NCBI GenBank assembly: GCA_013298265.1
Contig: JAAFHE010000334.1
Coordinates: forward strand, 1-5,139
From: Lysobacterales bacterium
GTDB lineage: Bacteria; Pseudomonadota; Gammaproteobacteria; Xanthomonadales; Rhodanobacteraceae
Reading direction: 5' to 3'
Length of the DNA: 5,139 nucleotides
Shown here: piece by piece, positions 1 through 5,139 of the stretch
Numbering within the stretch: the first letter of the stretch is position 1
Layout of the letters: each line of letters opens with the position of its first letter
The notes under the pieces: model-generated
What the model was told of the DNA's origin: nothing
Seen by the model: only the letters and a program-made list of their open reading frames with translations
Databases searched by the model: none
Position numbers and translations under genes: made by a program

Positions 1-215
1 GCATGCCTGTGGCGGTGTCATGGCGCAGCGCCGCGATCCTGCCGGTTTTCTATCATCAGTGGCCATGCGTCGCCATCTTGCCATCGCCATGCCCCCCCTG
101 ACCGCGTGCACGAAAACCCGGCCGGCGCTCCGCACAGCGGCAATTGCCGGAGCAGAAGCGTGGCGAGCCGGGAAGATCGTGCGGAGAACCACGGCGGCCT
201 CAGGCACGATGGGAA
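1..215. other. Left flank with no supportable gene
   Basis: This stretch lies downstream of the receiver-like gene on the minus strand. I read all three minus frames beyond its stop codon looking for a LuxR-type helix-turn-helix, with an LTxRExEVL-like start and an EIA...TVKNH-like recognition helix, and found none. The one longer open frame translates to an alanine- and arginine-rich sequence without a recognisable motif. Plus-strand open frames here look like random GC-rich reading frames. No clear intrinsic terminator with a T-run was seen for the minus-strand genes. Confidence 0.5.
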
Positions 216-677
216 TCAACGCCGGAGGTGCGGATCAACCTTGACGACCAAGCGGCGGCCACTGTCCGTACAGTTGAGATCGGCGGCCGCACCCAGAACG
301 GCACGACGCAAGAAAGCAGGGGTTGCACATTCACCGCCATAGCTGCGGGCTTTCAACGCAATCGCCAGCCGCGTGAATTCCGGGGTCTCCACGGCCCCGA
401 CCGAAACGATACGCGACAGCGGCGATGCGTCATGCACAGCCTGCAGAAATCCCGTCATCTGGGATACACATACGTCGCGAATATCAAGCACGACGACATC
501 GGGCTGCATGATGGTGAGCGTCCGCAGGTCGGGCGAGGTACAGCCCAGAATTGCCTTGACCACGATATGCGCGTTGGACGGCAGCAGGGAAAAGAACACA
601 TAGTCCCGAATGCCTGATGCACGAACGATGCACGCCGTGACCGCATGCGACTTCGATTCAAACGAATAGGGCATCAT
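216..677 (-). CDS. Stand-alone degenerate response-regulator receiver (pseudo-receiver) protein
   Basis: The 153-residue product resembles the receiver (REC) domain of NarL/LuxR-type response regulators. The clearest match is PDVVVLDIRD (59-68), where D65 sits at the usual phosphorylation site, followed by segments aligning with the usual beta4-alpha4-beta5 (RIVSVGAVETPE, 89-100; LKARSYGGECATP, 108-120). Other receiver residues are lost: the acidic pair after beta1 reads R19-A20, the Thr/Ser position reads V93, and the conserved Lys position reads E116. Canonical phosphorylation and switching are therefore doubtful. No output domain follows; the protein ends at a TGA after about 35 residues beyond the REC fold. 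The start is one of two tandem ATGs with only a weak AGG about 11 bases upstream, so a later start is possible. It lies 32 bases after the beta-helix gene on the same strand and may be cotranscribed. By eye its third codon positions are less GC-rich than in the right-hand operon. It could be a decayed full-length regulator or a genuine phosphorylation-independent single-domain protein. Confidence 0.6.
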   Translation of the reverse strand: MMPYSFESKSHAVTACIVRASGIRDYVFFSLLPSNAHIVVKAILGCTSPDLRTLTIMQPDVVVLDIRDVCVSQMTGFLQAVHDASPLSRIVSVGAVETPEFTRLAIALKARSYGGECATPAFLRRAVLGAAADLNCTDSGRRLVVKVDPHLRR

Positions 678-709
678 TGTCGGACACGCCTGGGAAATGG
701 TTCAAATAG

Positions 710-2071
710 TCACGGCGATTCAAACCCGTTGGCGAACACGCGATCGATGGAACGTTCGTAAGCACCGATATCGACAGGACCTGCGGCGGGACGGACGCTC
801 GACTGACCCGGCAACACCGCAGCGCGACGCGGCTGCCGGCTCGGAATCTCCAGCGGCGGCGGGAACGGCAAGGCGGCTGGTCCACTCGGCGAACTGTTGC
901 CGAAGTCGAGAAGCACACTGTCGCTGGCGGGGGAAAAATTGTTTCCGGCGGCGTTTTCAAATCCGGGACTCGCGGAAATCTTCGTCTGCGTCCAGGCGGC
1001 TGGTACGGCAGTGGCGGCCAGGTCAACGTAGTTGTGCGATCCGGTCAGCTGGCGCGACGTGGGCGCACCTTGCGCATTCACCCACTCGGCTTCGACGTCG
1101 CGAAACACTTGAAGGCTTCCGCCGCTGAGCCGGGTAAAGACATTGTTGTGCGCATCGACAGACTGCAGCCGGGCGAAAAGACGCAATGCGGTGCCGGAGT
1201 TGCGAAACGCGAACGTATTGTTGAGCAAGCGGTAGCGGCCGGAACTGCCTTCGCCGGTGCCATCTCCACCGAGGCGGACCGCATACGCCGAGGCGGGGCC
1301 CGTGTGGACGATCACATTGCCCACGAGCTCCCCGTCTTCGCGAGCCGTATCCTCGGCCCAGCGGGGATCATCCTGATAGTTGGGATCCGGGCTCAACATC
1401 TCGATTTCCTGAACTTTGGCGCCCTCGATCCAGTTGTAGTGCAGCTCTGTGCGCTCGGCGCGGGATTTCACCAGATTGCCGCTGAGCCCGTCGTGCACGT
1501 AGCTGTACCGCATACGAAAAACGGCGCCCGGGTGTTCAATCTCACCCGTCTGCGCGTAGATCGTGTGCTTCTGGTCGTTCCCGGCGCTGCCGATGCCATG
1601 AAGCTCGGAATATTCGATCGTGAGTGATCCGGCCAGGTCCGCGGTGTGAACACCGTGATTAGGACAATTGTGGACGAGCACATCACGCAGGGTGACGTCA
1701 TGCGCGTCGTGGAACACGCAGCGCGAAGTGCCGCCCGTGATCTCGAACCCCTCGAGCACCACATGGTCGGAGGACTGAAACTTGATGGTATTGCTGCCGC
1801 CCTGAAGCACCGGGCGTCGTCCATTGACGCGGTCGCCGCGAATGATCACGGGTTGAGTACTGCTCCCGCTGTCGTCTTCGCGCACAACGATTCCGCTTCC
1901 GACGTTGTACGTCTGCGCCCCTTCGACATGAATGATGTCGCCCGGCGCGATGTTGCGCGCATCCAACAACGCTTGTAGCGACTGGAAAGGCTGTGACGGC
2001 CCGACAAAATACTCGGCACCGGATGCACTCTGGGAAGTGATGCCCAGCAGCAAGACAAGGATGCGGCGCAC
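710..2071 (-). CDS. Exported right-handed parallel beta-helix (pectate-lyase-like fold) protein
   Basis: The 453-residue product has a short Sec signal peptide (RR at 2-3, hydrophobic ILVLLLGI at 4-11, likely cleavage after SGA at residue 19). Residues about 75-320 form a beta-helix repeat region with typical turns: HVVLEGFEITGG (103-114), VTLRDVLVHNC (126-136), YRLLNNTFAF (280-289) and VDAHNNVFTR (305-314). A segment GNLVKSRAERTELHYN (198-213) carries Lys and Arg on one helix face and could be the functional surface. The C-terminal part (SPGF at 368-371, DIGAYE at 434-439) is the usual end cap of such proteins, and the final ten residues, RVFANGFESP, look like a conserved tail. The fold includes polysaccharide lyases and hydrolases, but no catalytic family can be assigned, so an enzyme or surface adhesin role is open. 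The start is GTG at 2071, chosen because a GGAG lies 6 bases upstream and the signal peptide follows directly. The gene precedes the receiver-like gene on the same strand. Confidence 0.85.
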   Translation of the reverse strand: MRRILVLLLGITSQSASGAEYFVGPSQPFQSLQALLDARNIAPGDIIHVEGAQTYNVGSGIVVREDDSGSSTQPVIIRGDRVNGRRPVLQGGSNTIKFQSSDHVVLEGFEITGGTSRCVFHDAHDVTLRDVLVHNCPNHGVHTADLAGSLTIEYSELHGIGSAGNDQKHTIYAQTGEIEHPGAVFRMRYSYVHDGLSGNLVKSRAERTELHYNWIEGAKVQEIEMLSPDPNYQDDPRWAEDTAREDGELVGNVIVHTGPASAYAVRLGGDGTGEGSSGRYRLLNNTFAFRNSGTALRLFARLQSVDAHNNVFTRLSGGSLQVFRDVEAEWVNAQGAPTSRQLTGSHNYVDLAATAVPAAWTQTKISASPGFENAAGNNFSPASDSVLLDFGNSSPSGPAALPFPPPLEIPSRQPRRAAVLPGQSSVRPAAGPVDIGAYERSIDRVFANGFESP

Positions 2072-2468
2072 GGCGAGCTCCGATGGGTTTGGCTGAATGG
2101 AGATGCGACGCGACAGGCGGCTGGGATGCCTCTGGCGGGGGTGCTGAGGGGGAGAACTCCACGCCCGTCGCGTCGCGGACCAGAAGTCTCGCGTGTCGGG
2201 CCGGGCACCGCTATCTGTCGTTGGATAGGGGTGCTGCGTGGTCAGCGCAATCCGTTCGCCATGCCCGCGGGAGTTTCGCTACCGATTGCATTGTGTACGG
2301 GATGGCAACCGTCCGCGTCGACACACACGCCCCATTCCGCAGAGGGTCCTGGCCGGATGTCCGTCGTAGAGGCGGCCGATGAACCGGCTCTTGAGATCCG
2401 CATTCCGTGCCGATGAGTTCGCCGCGCGGACGCGACGGATGATTCTGCCTTCGCCGGCGCGGTCGCCC

Positions 2469-2482
2469 TTGATACACGTCAA
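2469..2482 (+). promoter_or_regulatory. ANR/FNR-type operator upstream of the stress operon
   Basis: The sequence TTGAT-ACAC-GTCAA matches the FNR/ANR consensus TTGAT-N4-ATCAA at 9 of 10 fixed positions; only the G at 2478 differs from the consensus A. FNR and ANR are iron-sulfur regulators active at low oxygen, while DNR relatives respond to nitric oxide and bind similar sites. The centre (between 2475 and 2476) is about 60 bases before the Usp start codon, a typical distance for an activated promoter. The match is read directly from sequence; regulation is inferred. Confidence 0.7.
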
Positions 2483-2504
2483 GATGACGGGTCGAGCCCG
2501 GCGC

Positions 2505-2510
2505 TAGCGT
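2505..2510 (+). promoter_or_regulatory. Candidate -10 element of a class II ANR-activated promoter
   Basis: If the ANR/FNR box is centred at -41.5, as in class II activated promoters, the start site falls near 2517 and the -10 hexamer at 2505-2510. That hexamer reads TAGCGT, which keeps the most important TA at its first two positions and the final T of TATAAT. No -35 is needed for this promoter class. The resulting leader is about 18 bases and contains the GGAG at 2524-2527. The overall match is weak (3 of 6), so the assignment rests on spacing. Confidence 0.4.
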
Positions 2511-2534
2511 GACTCGCCCAGATGGAGTGACGTC

Positions 2535-3359
2535 ATGAACGACCTGCTTGCGTTCGCCGATACCCACGGCGCCTGGGAAACGAGTTTTGGTTTCGCTGCG
2601 CGCCTGGCGGCACACCTCGGCTCACGCCTCACCGGCGTGAACATCTACCCGAGTCCGGCGATGCCCGGCGGTTTCTACGGCGCTGCCGATACCTTCGCAA
2701 TCGTTCTGGAAAGTGTGCGCAAGGCCGAGACCGACGCTTACGCCGCCGGCAAGAGCTTCATCGCCTGGGCCAAAGCCCAGGGCGTGCCTGAGGCCGCCTG
2801 GCAAGTGGCCGAAGGCAATCCCGGCGAAGTACTGCAGCGCCTCGGCAACCGGCACGACCTGCTGGTGACGGCCCGCAAGGCCGGCGTGGCGGACGATCAC
2901 GTACGGCTCGGCCAGATCCTGTTGAAGTGCGGGCTTCCCCTGCTCCTGCTGCCGCCCGCCTGGACGCAGCCGGCCCGGTTCGATTGCATAGCACTGGCCT
3001 GGAACGGCGCGGCAGAAGCCTTGCGCGCCATCCATGCCGCCCAGCCGCTGCTGCGGCGCGCGCGCCGCATCGTCATCCTGCGCGGCGAACTGCGTGATGC
3101 CTACGCGGAGATCGGCTGGCTGCCGCCGTTTGATTTGAACGCTTATCTTGCATTCCATGGCTTGCAGGCTGAGATACAGGGCATTGCCGAGTCCGGCGAC
3201 GCCGCCGGGCCTGCCTTGATCGAGGCCGCGCATCTGCAGCGGGCCGATCTGCTGGTGATGGGCGCCTACGGGCGCAGCCGCTTCAGCGAGTGGATGCTTG
3301 GCGGAGCAACGCACCACATGCTGGGGCAATCCACCCTGCCCGTGTTGCTGCGCCACTGA
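2535..3359 (+). CDS. Tandem-domain universal stress protein (UspA family)
   Basis: The 274-residue cytoplasmic protein contains two Usp domains, roughly 1-145 and 148-274. The C-terminal domain is the better conserved. It opens with FDCIALAWNGAAEALRAI (149-166), typical of the proteobacterial tandem-Usp group, and ends with MGAYGRSRFSEWMLGGATHHML (242-262). This gives the nucleotide-binding glycine pattern G243-x2-G246-x9-G256, but the usual following Ser/Thr is G257. The N-terminal domain lacks the glycine motif and is probably structural. Usp proteins bind ATP or other nucleotides and support survival under stress such as oxygen limitation; the exact substrate here is unknown. The ATG at 2535 follows GGAG by 7 bases. 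It is the first gene of the rightward operon, behind an ANR/FNR-type box, and the next gene begins 30 bases after its stop. The family assignment is secure; a specific role is not. Confidence 0.92.
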   Translation: MNDLLAFADTHGAWETSFGFAARLAAHLGSRLTGVNIYPSPAMPGGFYGAADTFAIVLESVRKAETDAYAAGKSFIAWAKAQGVPEAAWQVAEGNPGEVLQRLGNRHDLLVTARKAGVADDHVRLGQILLKCGLPLLLLPPAWTQPARFDCIALAWNGAAEALRAIHAAQPLLRRARRIVILRGELRDAYAEIGWLPPFDLNAYLAFHGLQAEIQGIAESGDAAGPALIEAAHLQRADLLVMGAYGRSRFSEWMLGGATHHMLGQSTLPVLLRH

Positions 3360-3389
3360 GCCCGGCACCAAGCCCGAGGAGAACCTGCC

Positions 3390-4787
3390 ATGAGTCCGCG
3401 AAAATCCACACGTACGCGCAGTGAGTTCCGTCTTACGTTTCTCGGTGCCACCGGCACCGTAACCGGATCCAAGTATCTGGTCGAAGCCGATGGTCGACGC
3501 ATCCTGGTCGACTGTGGCCTGTTCCAGGGCTACAAGCCGCTGCGGTTGCGCAACTGGGCTGAGTTTCCTGTGGATCCGGCAAGCATCGACGCAGTCGTGC
3601 TCACCCACGCCCATCTGGATCATTCGGGCTACCTGCCGCGTCTGGTCGCACAGGGTTTCAAGGGAACGGTATGGGCTACGCACGCCACGCGTGCCCTCTG
3701 CGGAATCCTGCTGCCCGATTCGGCGCGTCTGCTGGAGGAAGACGCGGGCCACGCCAACCGCAAAGGCTACAGCAAGCATCATCCGGCCGAACCGCTGTAC
3801 GACGAAGCCCAGGCGCAAGAGGCCTTGCGGCTTGTCCGGCCAACCGCATGGGAGCACAGTTTCGAGCCTGTGCCCGGCCTGCGTGCGCGGCTGCGTCCGC
3901 AGGGACACATCCTCGGCGCGGCGGCAGTGACGCTGGAACATGCCAACATCCGCATCACGTTCAGCGGCGACATCGGCCGCAGCCACGATCCGGTGATGCC
4001 GCCGCCCTCACCACCTGCAGCGTCGGACTGGATCGTCGTCGAATCGACCTACGGCGACCGCCGTCACGGCGGCGACAATCTGGAAAAGGAGCTTTTGGCC
4101 GTATGCCGTCGCGTGCTGGCCCGCGGCGGCGCCATCATCCTGCCCGCGTTCGCGGTCGGCCGGGCGCAATTGCTGCTGCTGCTCATCGCACGCTTGCAGC
4201 AGCGCGGCGACCTGCCGCGCGTGCCGCTGTATCTCAACAGTCCCATGGCAGCCGACGTTACTACCCTCTACGAGCGTTTCGCCGCAGAACACGCGCTGGG
4301 CCGCGAGGATTTCGCCCTGTTGCGCGAGCGTGTCCAGATCGTCGGCTCCGCCGACGAATCGCGCGCACTGAACAACCGTAGCGGGCCGCTGATCGTGGTG
4401 TCGGCCAGCGGCATGCTGACCGGCGGACGTGTGCTGCACCATGTGCGCGCGTTCGGCCCGGACCCGCGCAACGCGATCGTACTGGCCGGCTTTCAGGCAG
4501 GCGGTACGCGCGGCGCGGCACTGGCCGGCGGCGCACGCAGCCTGCGCATTCATGGCGAGGAGGTCAGCATCCATGCCGAAGTGGTCTCGCTGCAAGCGGC
4601 CTCTGCCCATGCCGACTCGGACGAACTGATGGCTTGGCTGCGCAGCGCACCGGAACGGCCGCGCGGCGTGTTCATCACCCACGGCGAGCCGGACGCGGCT
4701 GATGCCTTGCGCCTGCGCATCAAGCACGAACTGGACTGGCCGGCGCACATCCCCGAGTACCGGGACAGCGTCGATCTGCTCGGCTGA
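3390..4787 (+). CDS. MBL-fold/beta-CASP RNA-processing nuclease (CPSF73-like)
   Basis: The 465-residue product is a complete metallo-beta-lactamase-fold protein of the beta-CASP group, bacterial relatives of CPSF-73 and of Thermus TTHA0252. The MBL metal-binding motifs are visible: HAHLDH (H73, H75, D77, H78), H173 in QGHILG, and D194 in FSGDIG. The beta-CASP part includes motif A at E218 (ESTYGDR), PAFAVGRAQ (252-260), SPMA (284-287), SASGML (338-343), motif B H407 (SAHAD) and motif C H431 (THGEPD). A His rather than Val at motif C is characteristic of the RNA-acting branch, so zinc-dependent RNA endo- or exonuclease activity is expected in the cytoplasm. Length is normal for the family. The ATG at 3390 follows an AGGAG by 8 bases. 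It lies 30 bases downstream of the Usp gene, so the two are almost certainly cotranscribed and share the upstream ANR/FNR-type box. The RNA targets are unknown. Confidence 0.93.
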   Translation: MSPRKSTRTRSEFRLTFLGATGTVTGSKYLVEADGRRILVDCGLFQGYKPLRLRNWAEFPVDPASIDAVVLTHAHLDHSGYLPRLVAQGFKGTVWATHATRALCGILLPDSARLLEEDAGHANRKGYSKHHPAEPLYDEAQAQEALRLVRPTAWEHSFEPVPGLRARLRPQGHILGAAAVTLEHANIRITFSGDIGRSHDPVMPPPSPPAASDWIVVESTYGDRRHGGDNLEKELLAVCRRVLARGGAIILPAFAVGRAQLLLLLIARLQQRGDLPRVPLYLNSPMAADVTTLYERFAAEHALGREDFALLRERVQIVGSADESRALNNRSGPLIVVSASGMLTGGRVLHHVRAFGPDPRNAIVLAGFQAGGTRGAALAGGARSLRIHGEEVSIHAEVVSLQAASAHADSDELMAWLRSAPERPRGVFITHGEPDAADALRLRIKHELDWPAHIPEYRDSVDLLG

Positions 4788-4790
4788 AAC

Positions 4791-4818
4791 GCTGCCGGCA
4801 ACAATTCCTGCCGGCTGC
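4791..4818 (+). other. Strong hairpin between the nuclease and DUF1003 genes, no U-tract
   Basis: GCCGGCA (4794-4800) pairs perfectly with TGCCGGC (4809-4815) around an 8-base loop. Beyond one T-T mismatch the stem continues with two more pairs (4791-4792 with 4817-4818). It begins 3 bases after the nuclease stop codon. The downstream sequence lacks a T-run, so it is not a standard intrinsic terminator. It may protect the 3' end of the upstream message or partially reduce readthrough into the DUF1003 gene. Confidence 0.55.
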
Positions 4819-4844
4819 AGCACGTTGCCCATAGCACGAATTCC

Positions 4845-4856
4845 CGGGAGCTCCCG
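4845..4856 (+). promoter_or_regulatory. Ribosome binding site inside a 12-base palindrome before the DUF1003 start
   Basis: CGGGAGCTCCCG is a perfect palindrome ending directly before the ATG at 4857. It contains the GGGAG ribosome binding site (4846-4850), 6 bases from the start codon. In RNA it could fold as a 4-base-pair stem with an AGCU loop, pairing part of the ribosome binding site. Such a short stem is probably marginal, so an effect on translation is a hypothesis. Confidence 0.45.
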
Positions 4857-5139
4857 ATGTCCTCCACACATCCACATTATCTGGACTCCGCTACGCGCTG
4901 GTTCGGCCGACGCTTCGCCGACCTCGATCACAACACGCGGCGCGCACTGACCCACGCCGCCGAGCGCCGCGCCATTGCCACGGCCCCGGGAACGCACCCG
5001 GAAGCCGCCACCCGTTTCGGTGAGCGCATGGCCGACCGCGTTGCGCGCTTCGGTGGCTCGTGGGTTTTCATAGGGATGTTCGGACTCTTTCTGGCCTGCT
5101 GGAGCGTGCTCAACACGCAGTTGCTGGGCACACTGGCGT
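4857..5139 (+). CDS. DUF1003 family membrane protein (N-terminal part, cut by window edge)
   Basis: An open frame runs from the ATG at 4857 to the window end, giving 94 residues without a stop. The segment FGERMADRVARFGGSWVFIG (54-73) is the signature start of the DUF1003 domain, leading into a first membrane helix at about residues 68-84. Family members usually run to about 150-200 residues with a second membrane helix and a cytoplasmic tail, which would lie beyond this window. The N-terminal 50 residues are polar and basic, probably cytoplasmic. The biochemical function of DUF1003 is not known to me. A GGGAG 6 bases upstream supports this start. It follows the nuclease gene by 69 bases on the same strand, with a hairpin between them, so it is a likely but less tightly coupled third operon member. 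Confidence 0.88.
   Translation, partial: MSSTHPHYLDSATRWFGRRFADLDHNTRRALTHAAERRAIATAPGTHPEAATRFGERMADRVARFGGSWVFIGMFGLFLACWSVLNTQLLGTLA

Larger units (their letters stand above)
2072..2534. other. Divergent intergenic region between the minus-strand pair and the plus-strand operon
   Basis: These 463 bases separate two outward-facing transcription units. The minus-strand end carries the GGAG ribosome binding site for the GTG start at 2071 (GGAG complement at 2078-2081). The plus-strand end carries an ANR/FNR-type box and a matching -10. Open frames on either strand have compositions unlike proteins (rich in Arg, Pro, Ser and Thr), lack recognisable motifs and have no good ribosome binding site, so I call no gene. 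I see no convincing sigma-70 promoter for the beta-helix gene, and no tRNA-like or riboswitch-like structure. A small CGGG-TCGAG-CCCG inverted repeat at 2488-2500 lies just before the -10. Confidence 0.6.

Noticed and set aside
1..215. Search for a frameshifted LuxR-type DNA-binding domain after the receiver stop codon
   Set aside because: No helix-turn-helix signature was found in any of the three minus frames, so a simple frameshifted full-length regulator is not supported within this window.
144..617. 157-codon plus-strand open frame over the receiver-like gene
   Set aside because: The minus-strand frame shows receiver similarity, including PDVVVLDIRD; the plus-strand product is Arg/Gly/Gln-rich with no motif.
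1034..1627. 197-codon plus-strand open frame inside the beta-helix gene
   Set aside because: The minus-strand reading has a signal peptide, beta-helix repeats and a DIGAYE cap; the plus-strand reading has no comparable evidence.
2211..2615. 134-codon minus-strand open frame across the intergenic region
   Set aside because: It overlaps the Usp start and the ANR/FNR box, has a composition unlike a folded protein and no recognisable domain.
2622..3986. 454-codon open frame on the minus strand, antisense to the Usp and nuclease genes
   Set aside because: It spans two well-identified plus-strand genes and their junction, is rich in Arg, Gln, Gly and Ala, and has no recognisable domain. Long antisense frames are common in GC-rich DNA.
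4838..4853. Overlapping EcoRI, SmaI and SacI sites resembling a cloning polylinker
   Set aside because: The sites follow from one palindrome-rich stretch that also provides the DUF1003 ribosome binding site in a natural position, and no flanking vector sequence is seen. A GCATGC at the window start is likewise probably chance.
4008..4997. 329-codon open frame on the minus strand, antisense to the nuclease and DUF1003 genes
   Set aside because: It covers the catalytic motifs of the nuclease and the DUF1003 start in another frame, and shows only GC-driven composition with no family signature.

Overview
The window suggests a GC-rich proteobacterium, most likely a gammaproteobacterium of the Xanthomonadales/Lysobacterales type. 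This placement is inferred from three things: the GC-rich coding bias, an ANR/FNR-type operator, and a secreted protein ending in the tail RVFANGFESP, which resembles C-terminal tails I recall from secreted proteins of that order. No rRNA, tRNA, CRISPR array, insertion sequence or integrase was found.

Left half (about 1-2071), minus strand. A GTG-started gene (2071-710) encodes an exported right-handed parallel beta-helix protein. It has a signal peptide, asparagine-rich beta-helix turns, a DIGAYE motif and the short conserved-looking tail. It is followed 32 bases later, on the same strand, by a 153-residue stand-alone receiver-like protein (677-216). That protein keeps the phospho-acceptor aspartate, but the acidic pair, the Thr/Ser and the Lys of a working receiver are replaced, and no DNA-binding output domain follows. 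Bases 1-215 hold no gene I can support.

Middle (2072-2534). A 463-base divergent intergenic region separates the two halves. Its rightmost part contains a near-perfect ANR/FNR box (TTGAT-ACAC-GTCAA), spaced as a class II activated promoter for the rightward genes.

Right half (2535 to the window end), plus strand. This is a probable operon: a tandem-domain universal stress protein (2535-3359), an MBL-fold/beta-CASP RNA-processing nuclease with all visible catalytic motifs (3390-4787), and the start of a DUF1003 membrane protein (4857 onward, cut by the window edge). A strong hairpin without a U-tract lies between the second and third genes, and the DUF1003 ribosome binding site sits inside a 12-base palindrome. 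Together they suggest a low-oxygen-induced stress module combining nucleotide binding (Usp), RNA turnover (beta-CASP nuclease) and a membrane protein of unknown role. The left-hand pair looks functionally unrelated.
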